64,000 nt of DNA from Tateyamaria omphalii (GTDB taxonomy: Bacteria > Pseudomonadota > Alphaproteobacteria > Rhodobacterales > Rhodobacteraceae), in contig NZ_BMWT01000002.1 of the NCBI RefSeq assembly GCF_014651375.1, forward strand, positions 67,477-131,476, written 5' to 3'. The stretch's first letter is position 1; every line of letters starts with the position of its first letter. Positions 45,582-54,291 of this stretch are shown here, piece after piece. A program made the translations under genes and the position numbers. The notes under the pieces are model-generated. The model searched no databases. It saw only the letters and a program-made list of their open reading frames with translations, and was not told where the DNA came from.

Positions 45582-46369
45582 CAGCGCGGTGTCAGGAACG
45601 ACCGATCACTGTCGCCCATGACAAATTCGACGATCTCGCGGACATAGGCGCTGTCGGTTTCTTTGCCCAAACGCTCGGCCCGATCGTGAAACGTACCTTC
45701 GCCCTGTGCCAGCATCTGGAATGCCGCGCGCAACGCGGTGATGTCACCCCGGCTGACACCGCGCCGTTTCAAACCAACAAGGTTCAACCCATCCAGTTCA
45801 CCACGAGGTGCCTGAACCAGTCCGTACGGGATCACATCATTGGTCACCATCGTCACAGCTCCAATGATGGCCCCGCGACCGATGCGCACAAACTGATGAA
45901 TGCCAGACAGGCCTCCGACGATCACATCGTCCTCAAGGATACAGTGACCGGCAACCGCAGCCGAGTTCACGACTATAACCCGGTCACCAACATAGGCGTC
46001 GTGCGCGATGTGGCAGCCTGCCATGAACAAGCCATCGTTACCGATCTGCGTGACCCCGCCGCCACCTTCGGTGCCACAGTTCATGGTCACATGTTCCCGG
46101 ATGCGGTTGCGTTTGCCGATAACCAGGCGGCTTGCCTCACCCTTGAATTTCAAGTCTTGCGGTACTTCTCCGATGACGGCGAATGGGAATACAGTTGTAC
46201 CTTGCCCGATTTCGGTATGACCACTGACAACAACGTGGCTTTTCAGGACGACATCGGCGGCGATCACGGCATTCGGACCCACGACGCAAAAAGGACCAAC
46301 TACAGCCGTTGGATCAACCTGTGCGCCCGGTTCCACAACTGCCGAAGGATGAATACCTGCATTGCTCAT
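45581..46369 (-). CDS. lpxA: UDP-GlcNAc O-acyltransferase LpxA
   Basis: A 262-residue trimeric enzyme that starts lipid A synthesis by adding a 3-hydroxyacyl chain to UDP-GlcNAc. The first two thirds are left-handed beta-helix hexapeptide repeats (for example [20 protein letters not shown]), with catalytic His in [13 protein letters not shown]. The C-terminal helices follow [14 protein letters not shown]. The ATG at 46369 overlaps the fabZ stop as ATGA; the frame is open to 46411, but this start fits the family. Confidence 0.95.
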   Translation of the reverse strand: MSNAGIHPSAVVEPGAQVDPTAVVGPFCVVGPNAVIAADVVLKSHVVVSGHTEIGQGTTVFPFAVIGEVPQDLKFKGEASRLVIGKRNRIREHVTMNCGTEGGGGVTQIGNDGLFMAGCHIAHDAYVGDRVIVVNSAAVAGHCILEDDVIVGGLSGIHQFVRIGRGAIIGAVTMVTNDVIPYGLVQAPRGELDGLNLVGLKRRGVSRGDITALRAAFQMLAQGEGTFHDRAERLGKETDSAYVREIVEFVMGDSDRSFLTPR

Positions 46370-46830
46370 GTGGCTGGCAAATCCATCATCGCGGTAAATT
46401 CGACCTCGCAAGCCATTTCACCATCAACCTCTGCGACGCCGGCGAACTTCCAGACTTTCCCACCAGGCTTCCCCCTAGTCGTTTTGACGTTCAGTTTCAA
46501 AACGTCGCCGGGAACAACCATCCGGCGAAATTTGCACTTGTCGATGGCCATAAAATAAACAAGCAGGTTCTTGTCAGCCAGATCAAGGGCAACGCCGACC
46601 ATGACGGCTGCCGTTTGCGCCATCGCTTCGACAATCGTCACGCCGGGCATGATGGGTTGCCCGGGGAAATGTCCCTGAAAGTGAGGCTCGTTCATCGTGA
46701 CATTCTTGATGCCTATCGCCGACTGATACCCGTCAATCTCCTCGACACGGTCCACCAGAAGGAAGGGATAACGGTGCGGGATCAGGCGCTGTATCATCCC
46801 GATGTCGGCGGATTTCATTTCTGTTGTCAT
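46366..46830 (-). CDS. fabZ: 3-hydroxyacyl-ACP dehydratase FabZ
   Basis: A 154-residue hotdog-fold dehydratase of fatty-acid synthesis. The segment [13 protein letters not shown] carries the family opening, and [26 protein letters not shown] holds the catalytic His and Glu. FabZ competes with LpxA for 3-hydroxyacyl-ACP, which explains the conserved fabZ-lpxA adjacency seen here. The stop overlaps the lpxA start by four bases. Confidence 0.96.
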   Translation of the reverse strand: MTTEMKSADIGMIQRLIPHRYPFLLVDRVEEIDGYQSAIGIKNVTMNEPHFQGHFPGQPIMPGVTIVEAMAQTAAVMVGVALDLADKNLLVYFMAIDKCKFRRMVVPGDVLKLNVKTTRGKPGGKVWKFAGVAEVDGEMACEVEFTAMMDLPAT

Positions 46831-46908
46831 GGGATGCCCGTGCCTTTGATCGTTGGTCTTTTGTTAGAACGTGCCTAGCAAGACAGACGCGGCCTCGCAA
46901 GCGCGCGG

Positions 46909-47448
46909 CTATTGCTGTTCTGTCCCATCGCCCAAGGTTGCATCCATCCGTGAAATGGCAAGATCGGTTATGTCGATGGCATTGGCGCTTACAAAAACAC
47001 TGCGTTGCTCGAGGATTACACCGGCTCCTGCCTCGCGCATAATGTCTTCGAGTATCGGTGCCGCTGAGGCAAGAAACCGATCCCGGTTTTCTTCCAATAG
47101 ATCTGCAATGCCACGGCTTCTGGCCTCGCGTTCGTTGCGTATACCCTCGACCCGTGCATCAAACGCGTCCGCCAATTCTCGAAATGCCTGCGGTTCCATA
47201 TCCGGGCGTTGATCCGTCAACGCCTGTTCTTCCGCTTCAAGTTCCGCCTCGAGCCGCCGGTTGTCTTCAGCCAGCAGGGTTGTTTCAGCTTCAATGTCGG
47301 CTAGGACCCGCTTGCCAAACGCGCTGTCGCGATAGAAGCGTTCACTATCGATCGTCAGGATCGGGCTGCGGACATCTTGAGAGATGGTTACCGTGGCCCA
47401 AACCAGGGCCACGATCAATGTCAAACTGGCCTTGACAAGCCTGCCCAT
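46909..47448 (-). CDS. skp: OmpH/Skp-family periplasmic chaperone
   Basis: A 179-residue chaperone that holds unfolded outer-membrane proteins in the periplasm. It has an N-terminal signal segment (about 1-23), the strand PILTIDSERFYRDSAFGKRVL, and a long charged coiled-coil arm (about residues 48-130, Glu/Arg/Ala-rich). The C-terminal strand GAGVILEQRSVFVSANAIDITD is typical. The start is ATG 47448 or the adjacent GTG 47451, a few bases after the bamA stop. Position after bamA is canonical, but the usual lpxD gene is absent next to it. Confidence 0.88.
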   Translation of the reverse strand: MGRLVKASLTLIVALVWATVTISQDVRSPILTIDSERFYRDSAFGKRVLADIEAETTLLAEDNRRLEAELEAEEQALTDQRPDMEPQAFRELADAFDARVEGIRNEREARSRGIADLLEENRDRFLASAAPILEDIMREAGAGVILEQRSVFVSANAIDITDLAISRMDATLGDGTEQQ

Positions 47449-47452
47449 CACG

Positions 47453-49795
47453 TCAGAACGTGGTTGAGATGGTCAGGTCGAACGATTGTTCGCGGTCAAA
47501 ATCTTCTTTCTTCAGGGCATTGGAGAAGTTCAAACGCAACGGTCCAATGGCCGTATCCCAGAAGATCGAGAAGCCAATAACATGGCGGAACGATCCGCCT
47601 TCACCGACAACGTTACCACCGGACAGATCGACCGAATCCAGATCCCAAAGGTTCCCGACATCATAGAAAAGCCCGCCGCGAATACCCAGTTCTTCGGGAA
47701 GGCCCAGTGGGAACTCAGCTTCGAACCGGGCCGCAAGGAACAGGTTGCCCCCCAGGGGATCGGGGTCATCGCCCGGCACATTCAGATCACGTGGGCCAAT
47801 ACCGCCTGGTTCAAAGCCGCGGATGATGCTTGGCCCAAGTACGAACCGGTCAACCGTACGGTTGGTGCCGCCGTTCCAGGCAAGATACCCGCCTTCGAGT
47901 GTTGCACGCAGGGTCACTTCCTCGTTGAATGCCAATCGCTGACCAACAATCCGGCCCCGTGTGCGGATAAACTCGGCATCTCCACCCAAGCCCGCAAAGT
48001 CTTGCGAGAATTCGACGAGGAAGCCGGCAGTGGGATTCAAACCGTCTTCACGCGTGTCATAGCTGTAGGTGTATCCAATCGACGAAGTGGTTTGTTCACC
48101 GGTATTGATTTCGCGCTGAACGATGTTGCCATTCGTTACCGTTTCACGCGCCAGCATTTCGTCAGCCAGATAATTGTAGTTAACCGACAACCGAGACCGT
48201 TCGCCAAGCGGGAATGTCAGGCTGGGTCGAAATACAAGAGCCTCTGTATCGTAATTGGCAAAACTCGAGTCTGACTCGCTGTATTGCAAGTTCAAACCAA
48301 AGGCGACATCGCGTCCCAGGAACGCCGGTTCGATAAAGTTCAAGCCGTACTGCTCAGATTCTTCGGCTGTGGAGAAGTTGAAGCCAAGGGTTTGACCACG
48401 TCCCAGAAAGTTGCGTTCAGTGAAGCTCACCAGCAAACCAAAACCGTCATCCTGCGAGAATGCACCACCGAAGTTCAGGGAGCCTGTTGGACGCTCTTCG
48501 ACATCCACATCGATGACCACCTGATCGGGGCTCGACCCTTCGCGGGCATTTACATCGGCATTTTCAAAATACTGAAGCGCGCGAATACGCTCAGCCGCAT
48601 CGCGAATTTCCCGTGGATTGAACGGGTCACCCTCAGCGACCTTAAATTGGCGCCGGATCACACGGTCAAGCGTCGTCGTGTTCCCTTCTATATCGATGCG
48701 CTCGACAAAAACGCGTGGCCCCCGGCTGAGAACAAACTCTACGTCCAGCGTGAGGTCCCGATCATTGCGAATGATCCGCGGTTCGACCCGGAGAAAATCA
48801 ACGCCATCACGCTGCCCTTGCCTCTCGAGACGAGATATCTCTGCTTCAACCAAGGTCGGCGAGTAGACGACACCGGGACGCACTTTGAGGAGCTGTTGAT
48901 AGGCGTCTCCGTCCACGTTTGGCAGCTCGCTGACCACCGTGACTTCACCAAACGAAAACTGCTGCCCTTCCTGAACATTGAATGTGAGGAAGAAGCCGTC
49001 ACGTTCCTCGGTCAGTTCCGCATTGGAGCTTACCACCCTGAAATCAACATAACCACGCGAGTTGTAGAAGTCCGTCAGGACCTGTTTGTCAAACTCGATA
49101 CGGTCCTCGACCAGCGTGTCGGTCTGAATCAGAAAACGCAGTAACCCAGCTTGTTTTGTTTCAAGAACCCGCCGCAATCTGCGATCCGAGTAAACACGGT
49201 TGCCGACGAAGCTGAGGCGTTCGACCTCGACCACATCGCCTTCAAAAATCTCGAAAACCAGATCAACGCGGTTGTCTGAGCGTCGAATGATGCGAGGGTT
49301 CACACGGGCCGCAATGCGACCCTGCGTACTATAGGCCTCTGCAATGGCACCTGCATCGCGTTCCGCCTGCGCAGGGGAAAACACACGCCGTTCCTGGCTT
49401 TGAACGATGGCGGACAGCGCCTCGTCATCGACGCGGCGGTTTCCCTCGAACGTCAGGCGATTGATGGTCGGGAATTCCGTAACCGTGATCAGGAGTGTGC
49501 CGCCTTGAGGTACGACTGAAACAGTCTCAAACAAGCCACTTGTTTCCAAGTTGCGACGCGCATCATTCACTTGCCCGGCAGACAGTGTCTGCCCAGGAGC
49601 GATTCCGGCACGCGCCAGAACCGCAGCGTCACCAATCCGAGTGTTTCCATCGACAACTATGCGGCTGAATTGAAAATTCTGCGCCTGTGCAGGAGCCAAA
49701 GATCCCACCCAAATTGCTGATAAAAAAACAAAAAAAGTTAGAATTCTTTGCGCCATGCGCCCGCACAACCGTGCGTGCTCTGCTGCGCCCCTCAT
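47453..49795 (-). CDS. bamA: Outer-membrane protein assembly factor BamA
   Basis: A 780-residue Omp85-family protein, the core of the BAM complex that folds beta-barrels into the outer membrane. After a signal peptide (AILTFFVFLSAIWVGSLAPAQA-like), five POTRA domains run to about residue 365, for example IVVDGNTRIGDAAVL and IDIEGNTTTLDRVIRRQF. The C-terminal barrel contains the VRGF-equivalent RGFEPGGIGPRD loop and ends in an aromatic residue (TTF). I place the start at 49795 (GGGA 6 bases upstream); an ATG at 49756 is a real alternative, and the frame is open to 49873. A terminator lies upstream. Confidence 0.95.
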   Translation of the reverse strand: MRGAAEHARLCGRMAQRILTFFVFLSAIWVGSLAPAQAQNFQFSRIVVDGNTRIGDAAVLARAGIAPGQTLSAGQVNDARRNLETSGLFETVSVVPQGGTLLITVTEFPTINRLTFEGNRRVDDEALSAIVQSQERRVFSPAQAERDAGAIAEAYSTQGRIAARVNPRIIRRSDNRVDLVFEIFEGDVVEVERLSFVGNRVYSDRRLRRVLETKQAGLLRFLIQTDTLVEDRIEFDKQVLTDFYNSRGYVDFRVVSSNAELTEERDGFFLTFNVQEGQQFSFGEVTVVSELPNVDGDAYQQLLKVRPGVVYSPTLVEAEISRLERQGQRDGVDFLRVEPRIIRNDRDLTLDVEFVLSRGPRVFVERIDIEGNTTTLDRVIRRQFKVAEGDPFNPREIRDAAERIRALQYFENADVNAREGSSPDQVVIDVDVEERPTGSLNFGGAFSQDDGFGLLVSFTERNFLGRGQTLGFNFSTAEESEQYGLNFIEPAFLGRDVAFGLNLQYSESDSSFANYDTEALVFRPSLTFPLGERSRLSVNYNYLADEMLARETVTNGNIVQREINTGEQTTSSIGYTYSYDTREDGLNPTAGFLVEFSQDFAGLGGDAEFIRTRGRIVGQRLAFNEEVTLRATLEGGYLAWNGGTNRTVDRFVLGPSIIRGFEPGGIGPRDLNVPGDDPDPLGGNLFLAARFEAEFPLGLPEELGIRGGLFYDVGNLWDLDSVDLSGGNVVGEGGSFRHVIGFSIFWDTAIGPLRLNFSNALKKEDFDREQSFDLTISTTF

Positions 49796-49878
49796 CCCCA
49801 GTCCCATGGTTTTGCCCCACGTGTTCAGACATACAATAGACACGTGACTAACGGCATTGCGAGGTGTTGTCAAAAGCG

Positions 49879-49902
49879 CAAAACCCCGTGGGTCAGCACG
49901 GG
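49879..49902 (-). terminator. Intrinsic terminator upstream of bamA
   Basis: On the minus strand CCCCGTG (49902-49896 complement) pairs with CACGGGG around a 6-base loop, followed directly by TTTT (49882-49879) and shortly after by another TTTT. It lies 33 bases past the small membrane-protein gene and about 85 bases before bamA, so it separates bamA from rseP transcription at least in part. Confidence 0.7.
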
Positions 49903-49934
49903 GTCACTGGCACATCTTGTGGATAAATCTGAGT

Positions 49935-50060
49935 TCAGAGGGTGCCCAGCCATGCACCAACAGCCAAAGCCGCCACGAGCGTCAGACCATGCAGCGCCCG
50001 ATCCCAGTTCAGCATCATCAAAAGGCTCAAGCCACGGTATCCGGTCTGAATCATCTGCAT
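49935..50060 (-). CDS. 41-residue membrane protein between rseP and bamA
   Basis: A small gene encoding 41 residues that begins MQMIQTGYRGLSLLMMLNWD and ends in VGAWLGTL. A single hydrophobic helix covers about residues 23-40, and an amphipathic segment precedes it. AGAGGA lies 7 bases before the ATG at 50060, the best Shine-Dalgarno match in the area, and a terminator follows the stop. It is 96 bases downstream of rseP, probably on the rseP transcript. I recognise no named family. The membrane context suggests an accessory to envelope biogenesis, but that is inference. Confidence 0.65.
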   Translation of the reverse strand: MQMIQTGYRGLSLLMMLNWDRALHGLTLVAALAVGAWLGTL

Positions 50061-50156
50061 CGGTCAATCCTCTGTTTCGATGACTTGTTACAGACGCAAT
50101 GCGGCGGGACATTGGACGAATGATGGCGGAATTAAGGCACGGTGGGTGCCCACACG

Positions 50157-51506
50157 TCAGGGGCAGAAAATGTCATTCCCCAACGCAAACAGCATGAGGG
50201 AGAGGACAAGTGTCAGGCCGACGGTCATCAAGATGCGCAATGCACCATCGCTCGGTGGCTTCCCCGTCACGGCTTCGTAGACATAAAAAACCAGATGCCC
50301 GCCGTCCAGGGCCGGAATTGGGAACAGGTTTAGAAGGCCAACAGCCGTTGAAAGAACAGCAATGAACCAAATGAAATCGCTGAGGCTGTGGCTGGCCGTT
50401 GTCCCCGCAACTTGCGCGATACCAATCGGACCGGAAAGGTTGCACGAGCTGATTGCACCGGTAACAAGGTGTCCAAGGCCATTAATGGACCCGGTGATGA
50501 CCCCGATCATGCGATCGTACCCACCCGACAGGGCCTGCAACACCGATGGCGCCTCGCGGCCCATTTCAAACGCTTGGCCACCGCCAAGACCAATCCGCCA
50601 ATTCTTTTCAAAACCGCCCTGCCCGTCAGGTTCGTCAACCAGTTTGGGCGAAAGTTCAATTTCCAATTCTGCCCCCGCCCGCCATACGGTCAACTGCACC
50701 GGCGCTCCGTCAGAATTCTCTATGACATCGGGCAACTGCCCAAAGCGAAAAACCGGGGCACCATTGATCGAGGTAATGACATCGCCCGCCTCGAACCCGG
50801 CCGCCAGACCTGCGCTCCGCGGAACAACGCGCGTCACGAGTGGGGGAAAAAGATATGGACCCGTCACCGTCATGACATCGCCGTCCCGGTCGACAAGGTA
50901 TTCAAGCTGCGACTTTTCCGGAATCGCCTCAACAAAATCAACATAGTCTTCCGAGTTGATACTCGGGACAGTCAGACCCTCGATTTCCCGAACGACATCG
51001 CCTTCGCGGAGTTCATAGACACCATCAGGGAGTGGATTAATTTCGCCAACGGTAAGCGGGTCGCGTGGCACGCCGGAGAAGAAAATCACGGCGGCGAAAA
51101 CAAGAATAGACAGCACGAAATTGAAAACCGGGCCTGCAGAAACCGTTGCGGCACGGGCCCAAAGAGGAGCACCGTGCATTGTGCGCCGCAGGGCGACTGG
51201 ATCTGCCGCCGCCTCATCCATCGCATCAACGTCTTTGCCCGAGGCTGCATTCGCATCCCCCGCAAATTTTACATAGCCCCCAAACGGCAAGGCCGCGATC
51301 TGCCAGCGTGTGCCACGCTTGTCCATACGGCTCCATAACACTGGACCAAAACCGATCGAAAACACATCCGCATGGATGCCCGACCAGCGACCAACAATGT
51401 AGTGCCCGTATTCATGGATGGCGACGATGACACTCAGCGCCACGACGAAAAAGAAAATGGTCCAGGCAAATCCGCCAAAGGCGGGAATCAGGGCCGAAAT
51501 ATCCAA
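50157..51506 (-). CDS. rseP: RIP site-2 metalloprotease RseP
   Basis: A 449-residue inner-membrane zinc protease that cuts anti-sigma factors or remnant signal peptides within the membrane. The zinc site HEYGH lies near residue 31 and the third ligand in FPIPALDGGHL near 395. Two PDZ-like domains lie between (about 130-300), including AGFEAGDVITSINGAPV. The start is TTG at 51506 with AGGA 7 bases upstream, overlapping the end of dxr, so translation is probably coupled. The gene is in the cdsA-dxr-rseP-bamA order standard for proteobacteria. Confidence 0.94.
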   Translation of the reverse strand: MDISALIPAFGGFAWTIFFFVVALSVIVAIHEYGHYIVGRWSGIHADVFSIGFGPVLWSRMDKRGTRWQIAALPFGGYVKFAGDANAASGKDVDAMDEAAADPVALRRTMHGAPLWARAATVSAGPVFNFVLSILVFAAVIFFSGVPRDPLTVGEINPLPDGVYELREGDVVREIEGLTVPSINSEDYVDFVEAIPEKSQLEYLVDRDGDVMTVTGPYLFPPLVTRVVPRSAGLAAGFEAGDVITSINGAPVFRFGQLPDVIENSDGAPVQLTVWRAGAELEIELSPKLVDEPDGQGGFEKNWRIGLGGGQAFEMGREAPSVLQALSGGYDRMIGVITGSINGLGHLVTGAISSCNLSGPIGIAQVAGTTASHSLSDFIWFIAVLSTAVGLLNLFPIPALDGGHLVFYVYEAVTGKPPSDGALRILMTVGLTLVLSLMLFALGNDIFCP

Positions 51507-51510
51507 GGTT

Positions 51511-52677
51511 TTATCCTGCTCTTTGCTCGATCACGTCGCGGGCGGCTTGTCGTGCCATTTGGTCCGCTATGTGTACATTATCAAGGGTCATTGGGGCATC
51601 AATATGACCCGGATCGGTGCGAGTCAGCACCTCATCAACGACCTCCGCCATGGTTGGGAAGCCGATGTCACCGGCAATAAACCCGTCCAGTGCTGTTTCC
51701 TTGGCCGCGTTAAAGACGGCACCGGATAGTCCGCCCCGCTCCATGACTTCGCGGGCAAGGCGCAGCGCTGGCCAGCGCGCTTCATCAGGTGCACGGAACG
51801 TCAGGGCGCCGATCTGCGCCAGATCAAGGCGCTCTACCGGCAATTGCTGCCGATCTGGCCAATTCAGCGCATAGCCGATTGCGTGACGCATATCTGGAGG
51901 ACCAACATGAGCCATCAAGGCGCCATCGTTGAAGCCGACCATTGCGTGAATCATTGACTCTGGATGGACCAGAACTTCAATCTGATCTGGCCTGACTCCA
52001 AAATACTCTCTTGTTTCAATGAGTTCCAATGCCTTATTGAACATGGACGCGCTATCGATGGTGATACGCTGTCCCATATCCCAGTTCGGGTGCGAAGAGG
52101 CTTCGGCTAATGTTGCATTGGCCAGCTTTTCCAGTGGCCAGTCCCGGAATGCGCCACCACTGGCCGTAATGATGATCCGCTCTACCGCTGACATGTCTTC
52201 GCCGACAAGCGCCTGAAAGACGGCCGAGTGTTCGCTGTCCACAGGCAGCAGGCGGGCATCGTGGGCATGCGCTGTTGAGAGGATCAATTGACCAGCGCAA
52301 ACAAGGGACTCCTTGTTGGCCAAAGCGAGGGTTGCTCCTTGCTCTAGGGCGCACAGCCCCGGTGCGAGACCAGCGGCCCCCACAATTGCGGACATGACCC
52401 AGTCCGAGGGACGGCAGCCCGCCTCGGTCAACGCACTCGGCCCTGCGGCTGCTTCAACCTCGCTGCCGCTTAGAGCCGCGCGCAGGTCATCCAGCCCGGC
52501 CTCATCTGCTGTAACAGCCACGTCAGCACGCAGCCGGATGGCATCCTGTGCAAGCTGCTTAATGTTGGACGATCCTGTCAGTGCCACGACATCGTAAGCG
52601 TCTAGATCTCGAGCAATCAGGTCGATGGTGTTTTGACCAATTGACCCGGTTGCGCCAAAGATCGACACGCGGCGCAT
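51511..52677 (-). CDS. dxr: 1-deoxy-D-xylulose 5-phosphate reductoisomerase
   Basis: A 388-residue NADPH enzyme, the committed step of the MEP isoprenoid pathway. The N-terminal SIFGATGSIGQNTIDLI is the nucleotide-binding loop, and ALANKESLVCAG, PVDSEHSAVFQ, TASGGAFRDWP, and HPNWDMGQRITIDSASMFNKALE hold substrate and metal residues. The ATG at 52677 starts one base after the cdsA stop. It feeds the same isoprenoid route that uppS draws on. Confidence 0.96.
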   Translation of the reverse strand: MRRVSIFGATGSIGQNTIDLIARDLDAYDVVALTGSSNIKQLAQDAIRLRADVAVTADEAGLDDLRAALSGSEVEAAAGPSALTEAGCRPSDWVMSAIVGAAGLAPGLCALEQGATLALANKESLVCAGQLILSTAHAHDARLLPVDSEHSAVFQALVGEDMSAVERIIITASGGAFRDWPLEKLANATLAEASSHPNWDMGQRITIDSASMFNKALELIETREYFGVRPDQIEVLVHPESMIHAMVGFNDGALMAHVGPPDMRHAIGYALNWPDRQQLPVERLDLAQIGALTFRAPDEARWPALRLAREVMERGGLSGAVFNAAKETALDGFIAGDIGFPTMAEVVDEVLTRTDPGHIDAPMTLDNVHIADQMARQAARDVIEQRAG

Positions 52678-52678
52678 G

Positions 52679-53464
52679 TCAACCAAGCCCCCAAGGGAAA
52701 GCGGCAATCTGGGCAAACATCAGGAAAAAGACCGAGGCCCCCAACATGCCGTCGAACCGGTCCAGCACGCCGCCGTGGCCAGGAATCAGCGCCGAACTGT
52801 CCTTGACGCCCATGCGCCGCTTCATCGCGCTTTCTGCGATATCACCCATCTGGCTGGCCATCGACACGGCAATGGACACACCGATCAACTGCAATGAAGC
52901 CCCCGTGTTGATCGCGAAGATCGCACCGACAATACCAGCGCCAACCCAACCCGAGGCCGTCCCGGCCCATGTTTTCTTGGGGCTAACCCGCGGCCAGAAT
53001 TTCGGTCCCCCGATCAAGCGGCCCGCGAAATAGCCAACCACGTCCGTCACAACGACCACCGCCACAAGCCAGACCATCCAGCCGATGCCCAGATCGTCGC
53101 GGACATGCATCATGCCGTATCCAGCCATTAAAACGAGCAGCGTAAAAATCATGTAGATCGACCGGTTTTGCGGCAACTGGCCCAGACCGACCATGCAAGG
53201 AGCCAGAAGCAAAGGCAGGGCAAATCCGGTTGGTAGATAAACGGCAAGCAGCGCGGCAATACCGGATATCGCACCCAACTGGATGGCGAGCGAAGGATGA
53301 TCGGGCGAAACAATGCGCACCAGTTCCCACACCATCAGGCCACAAATCAGTGCGATTAAAACATGGAAAACGTCACCGCCAATCCATATTCCCAAAATGC
53401 CGATAAGGATCATGACCAGACCGGACGCCATGCGAGCCGCAAGATCTGACCACCGTTCCGTCAC
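52679..53464 (-). CDS. cdsA: Phosphatidate cytidylyltransferase
   Basis: A 261-residue inner-membrane enzyme that makes CDP-diacylglycerol from phosphatidate and CTP. It has about seven hydrophobic segments. The signature runs from VSPKKTWAGTASGWVGAG to SQMGDIAESAMKRRMGVKDSSALIPGHGGVLDRFD in the C-terminal third, the family motif with its Asp metal ligands. The start codon is GTG, overlapping the uppS stop by four bases (GTGA). Confidence 0.94.
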   Translation of the reverse strand: MTERWSDLAARMASGLVMILIGILGIWIGGDVFHVLIALICGLMVWELVRIVSPDHPSLAIQLGAISGIAALLAVYLPTGFALPLLLAPCMVGLGQLPQNRSIYMIFTLLVLMAGYGMMHVRDDLGIGWMVWLVAVVVVTDVVGYFAGRLIGGPKFWPRVSPKKTWAGTASGWVGAGIVGAIFAINTGASLQLIGVSIAVSMASQMGDIAESAMKRRMGVKDSSALIPGHGGVLDRFDGMLGASVFFLMFAQIAAFPWGLG

Positions 53465-54180
53465 CGCTTGAGCCCACCGAATCTGCGTTCACGTCCACCG
53501 TAGGATGCACACAGGCGCGTGAATTCTTCCCGGCTGAAGTCCGGCCACAGCGTGTCGATGAATTCGTATTCCGCATAGGCCGACTGCCACAGCAGGAAGT
53601 TGGATATGCGCGCCTCGCCGCTGGTACGGATCACAAGATCGGGATCGGGCAAAACATATGTATCGAGGTATTTCGGCAGAGTTTCTTCATCGACATTCTC
53701 GGGCAGCAAGTTTCCGTCTGCCACATCCTCAGCCAAACGCTTGGTCGCCCGTGCAACCTCGTCCCGCCCACCGTAGTTCAACGCAATCGTCAGGTTCACG
53801 CTGGTGTTGCCAGAGGTCAGCGTCTCCAGCTCGTCCATGAGGGAGATCAGCTTGGCATCCAAACGCACCCGGTCCCCGATAAAGCGGACACGTGCGCCAA
53901 ATTCGTTCAGCGCGCGGGTTTCCTTGGAAATATAACGACGAAACAGGCTCATAAGCCCGGCAACTTCGACCTGCGTGCGTTTCCAATTCTCGGTCGAGAA
54001 TGCGAAGATGGTCAGGTATTCAACACCAATATCCGGGCAGGTTTCCACGACCTCACGCACGCGACGCGCACCGGCATGGTGACCAAACAGGCGCGGACGC
54101 CCCCTTTGCGTTGCCCAGCGTCCATTGCCGTCCATGATGATGGCGACGTGGCGTGGACCTGTATGTGCGGTGTCTGCGAT
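53461..54180 (-). CDS. uppS: Undecaprenyl diphosphate synthase with apparent ATC start
   Basis: A cis-prenyltransferase making the C55 lipid carrier for peptidoglycan and other envelope polymers. The catalytic HVAIIMDGNGRWA segment, the GHHAGARRVREVV helix, NLTIALNYGGRDEV and the C-terminal PDLVIRTSGEARISNFLLWQ are all present. The first ATG (54135) falls in the middle of the catalytic MDGNGRW motif and would delete strand HVAII. In-frame codons upstream run to a stop at 54217-54219 without any ATG, GTG or TTG. An ATC at 54180 has AGGA 7 bases upstream and gives 239 residues, normal for the family. I therefore place the start there. A mutation or sequence error in the start codon is the alternative. 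Confidence 0.9.
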   Translation of the reverse strand: MADTAHTGPRHVAIIMDGNGRWATQRGRPRLFGHHAGARRVREVVETCPDIGVEYLTIFAFSTENWKRTQVEVAGLMSLFRRYISKETRALNEFGARVRFIGDRVRLDAKLISLMDELETLTSGNTSVNLTIALNYGGRDEVARATKRLAEDVADGNLLPENVDEETLPKYLDTYVLPDPDLVIRTSGEARISNFLLWQSAYAEYEFIDTLWPDFSREEFTRLCASYGGRERRFGGLKR

Positions 54181-54291
54181 AACACTATCCTTGGGTTGTC
54201 TGCGTGGATCCCGTCGTCAGAGGGCCCGCCCATTTATGACCCAAACGCTCGTGAAGAGCGCTTGCCCCGGCTGGAAGTCGGGGATCGGTCA

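Noticed and set aside
48284..49144. 286-codon plus-strand open frame opposite bamA
   Set aside because: Antisense to the POTRA region of BamA; no independent support.
50388..51338. 316-codon plus-strand open frame opposite rseP
   Set aside because: Antisense to a protease with complete catalytic motifs; no ribosome site or recognisable domain.
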